Below, one piece after another: positions 1-14,800 of a stretch of DNA of 64,000 nucleotides (positions within the stretch are counted from its first letter, which is position 1; each line of letters opens with the position of its first letter). A program made the translations under genes and the position numbers. The notes beneath the pieces are model-generated. The model made no database searches, was not told where the DNA came from, and saw nothing but the letters and a program-made list of their open reading frames with translations. Origin of the DNA: Xestospongia bergquistia (Eukaryota; Porifera; Demospongiae; Haplosclerida; Petrosiidae); assembly GCA_963965975.1 (NCBI GenBank), contig OZ014419.1:1922001-1986000 (forward strand), in the 5' to 3' direction.

Positions 1-1008
1 TTTGGTTTATCTTGAAGACAAAAGGTAGCAATGACAAAGAAACCTACTGCTGTATCTGAGGGCCAGGCACCTCTCACATCAGCCTCATGAAGAATAAGCT
101 CTCTGTTCTTGTCAGGATCATTGAACAATGGCTGCAGATGGTAGACCTGCCATTATTATAAAATGAAAGAGAGGAGCATAAGATGATATTGGACTCACAA
201 GTGTACGTATATCACGACTAGGATCGTCAGCAGCTTGACCAGTGAATACTTCTAACATGACTACACCAAATGCATATACATCTGTCTTAGATGAGGGTTT
301 TGGATTACGGAAAAACTCTGGTGCCATATACGCTACTGTTCCCATGGCAACACGACTGGTTGCACTGACAGTTGTCATATGAGATGGACGAGTGTAACAT
401 TCACGAGCCAGACCAAAGTCTGAGAGTTTAGGAGTCATGTGTCGATCCAAGAGAATATTTGAACTAAAATGATGATTGATGCACATTAAGATGAGATAAT
501 GGCAGAATATAACTATATAATAATTATACAGAATATAATAGTAATTATTAAAATAAGTAACTATATCAAAAAAATAGTATAATTTTGCAATTCCACTAAC
601 TCCTTCACTCCTCCTGCCTCTTACTTACCTTTTAACATCTCCATGTATTAAACAATGAGGATCATTTACAATATGCAAAAAGTTTAAAGCATCAGCCACT
701 TGACTAACTATCTCCATACGTAATTTCCAAGACAAAGTGATATTTTCTCTCTACACAATATTAATAATATAAGTGTATAATTTATGAATACATACCTTGC
801 CGAGAAGACAATCAGCCAGAGATCCATTCTCCATGTACTCATAAACCAGACAAGGTCTGGGTCCATCATCACTGATTGCTACAAGACTAAGAATGTTACG
901 ATGTTTATATCTAGAGAGAGAAAAAGCAAGTTAACAGAGAGAGAGAGAGAGAGAGGGGGGGGGAGGGAGAGAGAGAGAGAGAGAGGGGGGGGGAGAGAGA
1001 GAGGGAGA

Positions 1009-1052
<44 letters not shown>

Positions 1053-3409
1053 ATACTTAATTAGTGATTGCAACTCAAGCATAAAGCTTTCCTGATGAAG
1101 GGGCTCAAAAAATAGTGTTCCTTCCATCTCTGACTGCATTTCTGATCTCTATAGAAAAAGAAACATCACAATGTGTGCATTTAAAGGAAAAGTTACTTCT
1201 ATCAATGAATAAACACAATCAATCAATGCAAGAGAACAATATTTCTAGTTGACTTTCATTGTTGTATCTTACATTATGCAACTTCTTAATAGCAAAATGG
1301 CCACACCCTCTAATATTGGCTCTAAAGACACTGCCAAATGCTCCGTGTCCAATGAGACCCTCCGTGAAATTAAAAGTAGCAGCACTGAGATCAGTATAAG
1401 AGAAATGTAGGATACTAAGTCGTAGATCAGGTCCTGGATTGGGGGCAGTTATTGGTTGTGCGGCACTACTGGGTACATCAGAGGAGATAGTTGATGGCAA
1501 ACTTGCAGTATCTATGACAACACATACAAACAAATGTATCATAAAATAACAATAATCATGTTGTGACAACATTCCTTTAGTCAGACATACAAGTATAACA
1601 TAACATACTTGCAGTCTAACTTTGGCTTCAAGTTCAATTCCTTTTATACCTTCTATATTGAGTGTGACTCTAAACAATTTTCAGAATATCTTTTCATTGC
1701 CTTTCTACATGAAACTTAACTAGTGTTACCAACTCAAATGTTTGTAGATAGTTAATATAGACAATGTTTTTTTGTCTACTACTGCTAACCTAATGAAGAA
1801 GATGGAGATCCTCCACTCAGTCTTGACGTTGTCACCTCTGATCTCTCTCCCCAAGAGAACGGAAGCGTCTGTGGCACTGAAAAAACAGGAGAAGTGCCGT
1901 TACTTTGAGGTCCTGGAGATCCTCTAGGAGATGATCCACTTCCATTGTATTGCCTTTGACCTTGAGGGCTTGATGAAAGTCGGAGAGGTTCTTGAGAAGG
2001 AATATTTTCCGTGGGAGGAGTAGGTTGAAGGGAGAGTGGGAGGTGGATGTGTGGAGAGTAAGGAGGGGGAGGTGGAGAACTAAATTGTGCTGTTGGTGTG
2101 GTTTGAGGTGAAAAGAAATATCCTGATTGATTAGGGGAATTAGTGTGGTTAGGGTATTGAGTAGATAGATTAGAGGGTTGATGATGTTGATAAGCATAGT
2201 TTGAGTAACCATTGTATCCCATTGGCTGACAAACAGGAGGATAATCATGAGTGTGACCTTGTGAAACACGAATTACTGTAGGTGCCATAGCAGTGGGAGG
2301 AACATTAAGTGGAAGTGGTCCAGCTTCAGGATGATATTGATGCTGCGGCTGAATGGGCGTCTGACCTGAAGAACTGGTACAATCTTGACTACTTTCCCTT
2401 CCTCCACCACCATTATTGCTCCTAGGAGGATCATCCTGAGGACTAGTCTCCTGAGCTGTTGTTGCCAGGAGATGAGGAGAAACTATGAAGCAAAAAAGAA
2501 TTGAAAGTCATTGAAACAGGAAAAAGAATGATTCAAAGGGAACTACTTTCACACTATTTACCATATATGTGAGAACAGCTGATGCAAGTTGTGTGTATTA
2601 TAGTAAAGTATGAACTGAAAGATCAATTATACTACATCTCTAATGCTAACATCATCACTTTTCAGGTCAAATTTCAAAAAGAGACACACAATACGACAAA
2701 CATCTAAATTTGAATGTCACTTTTTCCAGTGTGAGTTCACAGCCAATGCATGTGGTTCATTAGTGTAGTTTCACTTTTAAGCTCTCATGTTATCATCCAG
2801 CCCATTGGTTGCTAACTAAACAAAAACACTAAAAGAACTTGTATACTTTGTGGTCAAAAACATTAACCTGTGTAGGTTTATTATAGTATTAACAAAAAAC
2901 TCCCTATTGTAATAGAGTCATGTAACACTTGAGGTTTTGAAACTTGTCTAAATAATAATTAATATTATGCAAGCTACTTTAAAAACTCTGTAATATGATG
3001 ATTAGATAGTTTCGTGATATTTTAAATAAATCTTTCAAAAAGGATATAATGTATATGGTTGAATTCCTATTGTAATTGACAGGAGCTAATGGTTATGGGA
3101 TTGTAATGATCCATGGCAACTTCTCAGAGACAGAGGGGCTATCAGTACACCCACATAATGTGTACAAGTTTGTCCACTTCCTTCCTCTTCTACAGGGTAA
3201 TTTAAAAATAACACTTCGTTAGAGCTGTCTCTCTTATTGCCTATGTCTCTTACCCATACATGGTATCTATACAAACATTAATTTAACAATACATTTCTCT
3301 TGGTATATCAATAACCTATGCTATTATAGAGGGGATAGAGAGAGATAGAGAGAGAGAGACAGACAGAGACAGACAGAGACAGAGAGACAGACAGAGACAG
3401 AGACAGAGA

Positions 3410-3445
<36 letters not shown>

Positions 3446-3446
3446 C

Positions 3447-3511
<65 letters not shown>

Positions 3512-4488
3512 CAGAGAGAGCATTCCTATTACAAAAATGTTGTTGTGATGGTTTACAAAGTTCACAGGTCTACAACTTTCAATATGCAAGTTATCATTAT
3601 GAATGGCACATATGGAAGACAACATACAATATAGTAATAAACATATAGCAACCTATATCACTGGGGCAATAAATAGGGACTCAAAACATCAATATTATAG
3701 ACCAGCCTCATTAAATAATCCATGCAGTTAAAGAAAATCAAAGAAGGATCCAGAACAACTACCTAACAATAACTCAGGAGTAATGGTCAACACACAAAAA
3801 TTACATTAATTTTATTGAATTCTAGCTACAAATGTCACATGTTAATTTGTTAAATTCAATATACACTAAGTAGGAGGACAGGGAATTTCTCTTACTTCTT
3901 AAATGGAAGACCTACCTTGGTCTTGAAGAATTTTCATGCCAATTTTGTGTCCCATATCCTCAAGAATGAGATAAAGATCATCTGTAGTGAGACCACGAGT
4001 GATAAAGTCTTGAATAACTGCCTCAGAAGGACTACCTACTGCTCTATTGGCTATTGACTGGAAATTGGCAACCTCATCAGCATGAAACTGAAGACCTGAA
4101 AATTATCAAAACAAATACTGTTTATTGAAATAATTCTTGTAACACAATGTAGGAAATTTTAATAATACAATCAATAAAAGTTAATTATATGTTATTGAGT
4201 TTAATTACATTGAGTAACAAGTTCATTTACAATATGTCAATTGTTCCTTTACTATAATATTTCTTTAATGTAATAAAATGTTTAGATAAAATTCCTCCAT
4301 CACACACACAAACACACAACGGCATCTTACTTACCAACCACTTCACAATGTGACAGTAAAGCCTGCCAGTTATGATGGTCAGGATGAGGACGATCTAATA
4401 ACTGAGTAAGTTTTCTCACAACAGACCATGGCAATTGATCCAAAGTTTTCTTTTGATGTACTCCACTTGGCCTAACTCTTCCAAGCAT
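1..4488 (-). CDS. IRAK/Pelle-like death-domain serine/threonine kinase (3' end outside window)
   Basis: Multi-exon gene read right to left. The N-terminal death domain is split over two exons (about 4335-4488 and 3914-4095). A long Pro/Gln/Ser-rich linker exon follows (about 1788-2484), comparable in position to the ProST region of IRAK1. The kinase domain then runs from about 1515 to the window edge. Visible kinase motifs: glycine loop GHGAFGSVF, the VAIK-type lysine in HFAIKKLH, hinge [12 protein letters not shown] with the Tyr gatekeeper typical of IRAKs, catalytic loop HGDVKSSNILLD (joined across introns at 457-628), DFG at about 420, and AYMAPEF. HGD instead of HRD is shared with Pelle/IRAK1. 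Known role of the family: MyD88-dependent Toll/IL-1 receptor signalling in the cytoplasm. I place the start at 4488 because an acceptor (GATACAG) lies just upstream and a donor near 4585 suggests a non-coding first exon. The next upstream ATG (4563) would add a Cys/Tyr-rich stretch read from that presumed intron. Orthology to one named IRAK is not resolved. Confidence 0.85.
912..1051. repeat. (GA)n microsatellite in kinase intron, (CT)n on the sense strand
   Basis: Imperfect GA/GGGGGA tract that fills most of a short intron of the kinase gene. On the sense strand it is CT-rich and runs up to the acceptor next to about 912, so it acts as the polypyrimidine tract. Confidence 0.9.
3334..3520. 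repeat. (GA)n/(GACA)n microsatellite in long kinase intron
   Basis: GA and GACAGA repeats inside the roughly 1.4-kb intron at about 2485-3913, which separates the linker exon from the death-domain exon. Unlike most tracts in the window it is far from an acceptor. I see no coding exon in the rest of this intron. Confidence 0.9.
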
Positions 4489-4816
4489 TTTTTCTGTATC
4501 AAAAGAATAACAGTGACTACAGTAGCACGGATAAATGATAATAGCAGTAGTTACTGCAGCCATAACTCCAGTGTGAACTTACCGATTGTTACTGTCTCCT
4601 TTGATATATAACTATACTTGACCAATGGCCACTCCTAGGGTATCAACACTTCTTTAAGCATGAGTAGCGGTGATCATTAGTCATCATAATTATTATTAAT
4701 AATTATGAGACACGCCTCTTTGATTAAACTTCCGTTGTTGCATCATCTTAAAGTTTCAAGCTCAGTCTGGAAGTTTGGGACTCTGGGTCTGAGATTGTAC
4801 ATTTTCAATATTAAAG
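4489..4816. promoter_or_regulatory. Divergent intergenic region between kinase and DLD
   Basis: About 330 bp separate the two start codons. The kinase side contains a probable 5'-UTR intron (donor at about 4584, acceptor at about 4494). An AT-rich imperfect palindrome lies near 4684-4709. No recognised transcription-factor site is claimed. Confidence 0.45.
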
Positions 4817-7606
<2,790 letters not shown>

Positions 7607-7715
7607 AGCTGCTGACATTTAGACAACTATATTTTATAGAGTCCTAAGACATAACCAGTCAGTCTTCAAGTTACTACTTATTAGATAGTATTTGTTATGT
7701 ATAATGAAATGTTTT

Positions 7716-7721
7716 AATAAA
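7716..7721 (+). terminator. DLD polyadenylation signal
   Basis: Canonical AATAAA 110 bp after the second terminal exon, followed by a GT-rich stretch (GTTGTGTGTGC). Confidence 0.65.
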
Positions 7722-7982
7722 GTTGTGTGTGCTCACAAGAGAAGGAAAGCTCATATCGAAGTGTAATACTTTCAATTCTAAGTAATGAATGTGTTATAAG
7801 TGTTAAAGTATTGTTTCAAAGCATTCCATTAGAATTAGCCAAAAGTCTTTTCTCTTGGAGATCTTATATAATAAATATTTTTTCAGAGACCTGTATCCAT
7901 TATAATGATCATGAGAGTAAAAAGCTAGCAGCCCCTCCCCTTTTTGATTGAGAGGGAGGATCCAGGTGTAACTAGGTGTATC

Positions 7983-8409
7983 ATGACTACATTCTCTGAC
8001 AGTATTTTAATTCTTCATGAATTATGTGAACATGTTATCATTGGTAGTAAATAGTATCAGTTAGGAATACAACAGAAACTAAATGTTAAGAGTCTGAACT
8101 CTATTCGAGAAGAACAAGGAGATGATATTTACAAAACATTTCAATTGCGGTTGGATACAAATCCACATGCTGCACAAGTTGTAGAAGCATTGAAGAAGGA
8201 AGTCATTGGAGAAATCAATATTGCTGAAAAGTATGAGATGTTAAGCTGGGAGTCTACTGGTAAGTACTAAATTATTTCTCAGTTTATGAGTTGATTTTTA
8301 TCTTTGCTTAGGAGGTGATTCCTGTAATGAAGCTAACACAATACTTCAAAGCTACAGTGACAACAAATTCTTTGATCTATCCTGTGAAATTATCCCAGCT
8401 CTTATTTAG
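7983..8409 (+). pseudogene. Small death-domain gene with an in-frame TAG; probable pseudogene
   Basis: From ATG 7983 the frame reads MTTFSDSILILHELCEHV and on to ...IIGSK. TAG follows at 8052-8054, then the same frame continues YQLGIQQKLNVKSLNSIREE and on through VEALKKEVIGEINIAEKYE. This is a death-domain pattern (LG.QL.., aliphatic helices, a late GE.N.AEK). The TAG sits where death domains usually have Trp (W..LG), so TGG to TAG is the simplest explanation. A good intron (donor 8260, acceptor ending 8311) joins to a second exon ending at TAG 8407-8409. The intact intron rules out a processed copy. Alternatively, CAG just before TTAGGA (about 8060) is a splice acceptor and the first exon lies upstream, which would make the gene intact. 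Function unknown; death domains mediate protein-protein contacts in innate immune and cell-death signalling. Confidence 0.6.
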
Positions 8410-8485
8410 TGAAAGAGGATCAGTGAACATTATGTTCAATTTGAATCATCTTAAAAGCTGACTGATTTAGAACTACTTTTAAAAA

Positions 8486-9240
8486 CATAAAACAAAAAAA
8501 TATAAAATGAAATAAACAAAAAGTTAAAAAGGAATCGAATATAGTTACTAATTATCTAAATATAAAGAAAATAATAATAAACTAAAAATAAGAAATAAAA
8601 TAACTAAAAATAATAAACTAGAAAAGAGAAATACAATAACTAAAGTTAAGATTGACTTTTGATAAATTTTAGTGGAAAATGTTTCTTTTAAAACAAACAA
8701 TAAATATAAAGAAAATAAAAAAAACTATAAATAAAAGAGAAAATAAAAATATATTTTTTAAAAAATAACCTTTGAAACTAAAGTTAAGATTTTAGTGAAA
8801 ATGTTGTTTTTTTAGAAGAAACAACAAAAAACTATAAATAAAAGAGAAAATAAAAATACATTAACTATAAATAAAAGAGAAAATAAAAATATATTTTAAA
8901 AAAAATAACCTTTGAAACTAAAGTTAAGATTTTAGTGAAAATTATATATATATATATATATTTTTTTTTTAAATAACCTTTGAAACTAAAGTTAAGATTT
9001 TAGTGAAAAATGGTTTTTTTAGAACAAACAACAAAAAAAACTATAAAATTAATAAAAGAGAAATAAAAATATATTTTTTAAAAAATAGCCTTTGAAACTA
9101 AAGTTAAGATTTTAGTGAAAAATGTTTTTTTAGAACAAACAACAAAAGATTATTCTAAACTATAAGAAAAAACTAAAAAATATAAAGGAGAAAAACCATA
9201 AAAAATTAAATTTTTTATAAAGAAAAGAAAAAATAAAACT
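8486..9240. repeat. AT-rich tandem repeat, unit about 120 bp
   Basis: At least five diverged copies of a unit containing AACTAAAGTTAAGATTTTAG followed by a T-run, ACAAACAACAAAA and runs of AAATAAAAATA. It includes a short (TA)n tract near 8943-8960. No coding potential seen. Confidence 0.85.
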
Positions 9241-9545
9241 AGAAAATGACAAATAAAAAAGTCTTTGTAGTTGAAGAGTCCCCAAGAAGTCCAGTGAAGG
9301 TCTCCAAACCAACAATTGTAGGAAAGAGAACATAGAGAGTTCCAAGAGTCCAGTCAGTCCACAAAAAGTCCAATGAAGGTCTCCAATCCAAAAATTGTAG
9401 AAAAGAGAAGATAGAGAGAGTTCCCAAGAGTCCAGTCAGTCCACATATTTAGAACATAGAGGGAGAAAGAGAGAATAACAACTGGATTACTAAAGAATGG
9501 ATGAGAAGTGGATGGATGGATGGAGAGACAGCTCACCTTTTTCAC
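9241..9545. repeat. Short tandem duplication, unit about 85 bp
   Basis: About two copies of a segment containing CCAGTGAAGGTCTCCAA, ATTGTAG, AAAGAGAA and GAGTCCAGTCAGTCCACA, then a purine-rich GGATGGAT stretch. No convincing gene. Confidence 0.75.
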
Positions 9546-9697
9546 CAGTGCTGCTCCTGCAAGGAAAGAAAAAGAGAGTAGTTATGAACTGATAGTGACA
9601 AAGAGTGGATAGAGAGTGAAGAGAGACAGAGGAAGTGAAAAGGGACTACCAACACACACACATACACAGCACACACACGCACCCTAGAAGATCAGAG

Positions 9698-9769
9698 CTC
9701 CCCCCCGCCACTCGGCGGCCTGAGATATTAAAAAAAAATTTTTTTAGGCCGCCGAGCGGCAGGGGGGAG
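9698..9769. repeat. GC-rich inverted repeat (hairpin) with A/T loop
   Basis: Two 24-bp arms (9698-9721 and 9746-9769) match in inverted orientation with about two mismatches; the core is CTCGGCGGCCT. The loop is A9T7-like and itself self-complementary. It lies in an otherwise very AT-rich block. It could be a small foldback element; no target-site duplication is evident. Confidence 0.85.
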
Positions 9770-9914
9770 ATAATTAATAGGATTTGTATGAGTGTGTGTA
9801 TGGTGTATGGGCTGAATAGCCCAAAATAAAATAAAAATAAAAATTAAAAGAAGAGGAAAGAAGGCTTGAAGGAAGAAGACAGAAGAGACCAGGCAGGAGA
9901 GCGACTCATCTTTT

Positions 9915-10660
9915 TCCAGAAAACATCAGAGAACTGAGAATCAATCCATCAGAGAAGTGAACAATCAAAATATCAGGGAACTGAAAACAATCAATCCATT
10001 AAAGAACTGAGAACAATCAAAATATCAGGGAACTGAAACAATCAATCCATTGAAGAACTGAAAACAATCAATCATTTGAAGAACTGAGAACAATCAAAAA
10101 TATCAGGGAACTGAAACAATCAATCCATTGAAGAACTGAAAACAATTAATCCATCGAAGAACTGAGAACAATCAAAATATCAGGGAACTGAAACAATCAA
10201 TCCATCGAAGAACTGAGAACAATCAAAATATCAGGGAACTGAAACAATCAATCCATTGAAGAACTGAAAACAATTAATCCATCAAAGAGCTGAGAACAAT
10301 CAAAATATCAGGGAACTGAAACAATCAATCCATTGAAGAACTGAAAACAATTAATCCATCGAAGAACTGAGAACAATCAAAATATCAGGGAACTGAAACA
10401 ATCAATCCATCGAAGAACTGAGAACAATCAAAATATCAGGGAACTGAAACAATCAATCCATTGAAGAACTGAAAACAATTAATCCATCAAAGAGCTGAGA
10501 ACAATCAAAATATCAGGGAACTGAAACAATCAATCTATTGAAGAACTGAAAACAATAAATCCATCGAAGAACTGAGAACAATCAAAATATCAGGGAACTG
10601 AAACAATCAATCCATTGAAGAACTCAAAACAATCAAAATATTAGAGAACTGAGAACAATC
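9915..10660. repeat. Minisatellite, 25-26 bp units with an 8-unit higher-order repeat
   Basis: About 28-30 units, all beginning GAACTGA or close to it. Three main types alternate: A (…AATCAAAATATCAGG), B (…CAATCAATCCATTGAA) and C (…CAATTAATCCATCGAA). From about 10090 onward the order A B C A B' A B C* repeats with a period of eight units, about 205 bp. Confidence 0.9.
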
Positions 10661-10669
10661 AACGACAAG

Positions 10670-11872
10670 TCGTTGCGACGAAGACCCACGGGGGTCTGTG
10701 ACCTAGTATAAGCTTACAACATGAAGTTCTTTTATGTTTCCAAGACATCGTTGTCATGACAAACACAAGGCACAAACTCGTGACAATTTGGCGGGAAATG
10801 CCAGCACACTACCACAACGTGCTACCATTATTATTATTGGCTGGTAGGCGTGTGCTAGTGACTGATATTTCCCGCCATAATGGTGGTCACGCTTTTCCTT
10901 GCTAGGTGTGTACACGTGCTCATGATATTTTCCCGCCCGGCCAATGTGGTTTAATTTCTGTAATATTTATTTTAATCACGTTGTGTGCAAATGTTCTTTT
11001 GGTCAATGAAATAGCATTTTATAATGATAGTGATGATAGAAATTAAGTTAAATTAATCTACATACATGAGGAACGTTGAACGATGTATGAAAATTAAACA
11101 CACTAACATTATTACACATTGAAATATTTACATTAGGAATACTTATGGTATGTGTTGTCAAATGTATCAATAAGTGGGACATAATTGTAAGGAATATATC
11201 CCTAAATTTAATGAAAGATGATGACATACCATATGAAGAAGATGGTGATGAACAAAGCGTTATCACTGCCAACTCAGATCAGATACCAACTGAAGATGAT
11301 CCCTGATACTGAAAACTTGATCACTGGTGCTGCTCAAAAGTTAGCTGATATGATGATATCTGATGTATGTATCCAGAGCCCACGATAAGAGTAGCATGTA
11401 AATTTGTGTACATTAATTATTTAGTGTTTTATAACCAACATATCTAGTATAACTTCTTAATAAAGGTCTATATGGATATTTCCTTAATTTTAACCCCCAG
11501 AAATTTATACATTCTAGGATAGAATGATAATAGCAGCCACAGCTCTTTTCTTAGTGTGTTCATTTTTAGCTGATACATGCACATATGTTACTTCAGAAAA
11601 ATATAGTTAATAATTAGCATATTCAGTAGAATAAAATTGGTATCTAGATTGGAATGGGATGACATAACACTTTGTGAACCACCTATTTCCAATTAACCAC
11701 AAAATTATTTAAAAATATTAGTAATTATAATAATCATGAATCTATCTTTAAAAGACTGACAAAAGAAATGATTAAAAAAGATTTGATAATTAATGATCAT
11801 ACAATATAATACACACATTAATTAATTGTACTTAACAGAATCAACAGTTTAAGTCATTAACAATGGGAGGGG
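10670..11872. other. Intergenic region with three TTTCCCGCC motifs and no certain gene
   Basis: A short hairpin (AGACCCACGGGGGTCT) opens the region. TTTCCCGCC occurs at 10790-10798 (reverse), 10868-10876 and 10929-10937, and a CCAAT box at 10941-10945. Downstream, a 31-codon acidic frame (11211-11306, MKDDDIPYEEDGDEQ...) and an overlapping 51-codon frame (starting at about 11229) are the only coding hints, followed by AATAAA near 11459. I cannot support a gene here. The 3' UTR of plexin A lies at the right edge. Confidence 0.4.
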
Positions 11873-14800
11873 CTACATAGTGCAATGTAGCACAGACTCA
11901 AAAATTTGCGCTTTTGCCTCTAATCCAGATTCACGTAATGCATTAAGAATCTAAGAGATGGATAGATGAGAGTAAATGAATAGATACAAGAATGGATGGA
12001 TGAATAAATAATATATAAGTTTGCTTACAGGGTCTCTATACTTTATAGCATATCTCAGTATTTCATAGACTGCACTATCAATATTGAATTCTTGAGATCT
12101 CTTGAATAACTGAGCTTGAGACTATAAAGAGAACAAAAACGATCAATCACACTATATTATCAATATTAACAACATATAATGTTATTATCGTAATAATTTA
12201 TGATGTCCCTTACCGCAGACAGTTCTCGAAGATACTGCATCATCATATCCTCAGGGACTCTTGGTAGTTCTTGAATCCTTTCATAAAATCTTTTAGAAAT
12301 ATCAAGATCAATCAAATTGTTAATGAATACAATTACTTACAACTTAACACTTGCTTTGTAGCCTTGTACCTCTTTATTGTATAGGAGTTTACTGGTTGGA
12401 GAATTCTACAAATGATAATTATTAAGAAGTATAATAACTGGAAAACAAAACACAGACCAAAAGTTTAGAAACAAATGAAGGCTGTGTAATGTAACAAACT
12501 TAACATTCTGTACAACAAAAATATTTACATAAGTAGCATTGTCTCAAGCAAACTATCTCACAATTTAACTTAATACATAACTTGTCCTGTTATATCTTAC
12601 TTCTATTAAAATAATATACCAACAATTGTTCTACAATTAGTGTCTAAATTGTACAATTGTACTTACGATTGTAGGTCTGGTATCAGATGAAGAGCAACCA
12701 TCAATAAATGCCTGTAAAACGTCACATGATACACAGTATGATTTATTATAAATATTAGTCTTACTTGTGCTATCACTGACAGACAGGCATCAACAATAGC
12801 AGATTTGTTGATATCAAATACAAATTCCGGATTCTTAATAAGATTCACCCAAAACCTCAGCGCTAATGAATTGTTCTTCCATGTATGGACAACATCTTCG
12901 TCTAGTATTTTTGAACTCAATGCTTCATCATCCAACATATCAAAGAGATATTTGATGGCTACCGGCAATGAGTCAGATCCTGGAGCATAACTGAGTTGAT
13001 TACCAAAAGAGTGAGGGAAGGTGCTAGCTACTGGAGTATACAGTTGTGATGGTGAAGTGGGAGGATGAGAAAGAGTGAAGATACTATTGAAAAGGTTGTC
13101 AACAAATTGTTGAAGAATTGTCTGTTGGAGAGCATTAAAGAGCATTATACTCAACATTGTGTCTTATAATGTTAATATAGTATGTAGTAATTATAGTTTG
13201 TACTGTTAGTAATACAGTGTCTGATTATTATAGTGGTTTGTGCTTACCTTGGTTGAAAGCATTCTTGGTAAGTATATCTCGGTGACCATTTTCTTGCTCA
13301 TGAACGGAGATGATCGTGGATCTTCTTCCATTTGTTTAAACTAAAAGAGAATAATTATTTCTTTATCAAGTATGTTATAATTACAATATACTCACCAAAT
13401 GCCATATTCTAGTACCATCCTCTCCATCAGACAAAGTTCTAGTGCGATGTCCATGAGATATCATCAAACTACCAGTATAGTCAAGCACTAGTAATGAAAT
13501 GATGGGTCACATGACACTCACATGATAATCACATGCCTACCTTTTCCTGGGCCAGCGTGTTCATGTCTTTCTACCAATCTGAAAATAGCTCTATCAGGAA
13601 CCCAGTAATGTCCAAGAGTATTGATCTTTCTCCATCCATATTCCATGATATTAGTACCATCTTCATCTCGTAAGATCAGACATTCTTTAGCTGATTTGCG
13701 ATATTCTATTTAATTAATAGAGACATAATCTTATTGTTTCTTTATGACAAGGCAACTTACCAATATCAATAGTTGTCAGAGGTGGTCTCTGAGAGACTGG
13801 AGCATTCTAAAAAGACATGTGAGTGGAGTAATCTGATTGGTCAATTTGCTTTACCTTATACACAGCATCAAGCATTTTCTCTTTAGCTTGACTGACTGAA
13901 TCACAATCCAATAGTTTCACAGGAATTTGTAGACCATCTTCTGTTTCCACAGTAGCATTGATCACCTGATCATCACAAGACAAATCACATGACCACAGAG
14001 TGCTTTAAAAAGAACTTACCACTACGTCCAATTGTTGTCTGATCAGTTTCTGCTCAGATAGTGAGTAACGGGCCTCACCAGTGATAACATCAATAGGACC
14101 TTTCTCCAATTGAGCCTTAACTGCTTTATATAACAGATACAATGGTTGACCAGTATGTTCCTATATTATAACAATGTATTATGGACTTTGTGAGGTCATA
14201 TGATCTACACATACCACAACATATCCATGTAATGTGAATGCTAACCAACTACTGAGCATTTTCTCAGCAACTGACTCAGTTCTTCTTAGTAAAAGTTTAG
14301 GATAAGATTCTGCCACTGTACGTCTGACAAGTTCTGACAGTAACCGCTTTAAAATTCTATATTTAAAAAAAACACATTGACACATCTGTCCATTCATCCA
14401 ACGACCCATCTGATGATCCATCCGTCCATCTATCCATCTATCCATCCATCAAACTGACTCAGTTGCATAGTCAAGTCTATCATGAAGTGCTAGAATAAGC
14501 AAAGATCCAACATGAGATCTATACAAAGACATCCACAGTAAGTGAACACATACACAAATATATAATCTATTTCTTACTTGTCTCTAATGGAGAATTGTCT
14601 CTGTGACTCAAGAGCATGTACAATAGTCAATAATACTGTTTTATCCAATAGAAGTGAATAAAATGACTTAATACCATTTTCCATTTGAGCTTTCTTATGA
14701 ACAGGAAACTAGACATTGAAAAAAACATTAAAAAAAACATCTTGTATGATCATTCAATTACACATTAATTTAAAATGGATTTCAATGATTGTAGACCAAC

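Noticed and set aside
1832-2269. Second open frame opposite the Pro-rich kinase linker
   Set aside because: Shadow frame of the same strand's coding exon; the Pro/Gln/Ser frame connects to the kinase and death-domain exons by splice sites.
3308-3625. Long open frames of alternating Ser-Leu or Arg-Glu (also at 784-1139, 5725-5970, 43848-44215)
   Set aside because: They are translations of (CT)n/(GA)n microsatellites inside introns, open only because the dinucleotide repeat has no stop in those frames.
7727-7951. 74-codon plus-strand frame just after the DLD poly(A) signal
   Set aside because: No family resemblance and no splice link to the death-domain exon that I could support.
8052-8054. 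TAG as programmed readthrough or recoding site
   Set aside because: No supporting structure or context motif seen; a nonsense mutation or an unseen upstream exon is simpler.
9915-10660. Possible CRISPR array (regular short repeats)
   Set aside because: The units are contiguous with no unique spacers, and the context is an animal genome.
11048-11272. 74-codon minus-strand frame between the minisatellite and plexin A
   Set aside because: No recognisable domain, no splice context; the opposite strand frames look at least as protein-like.
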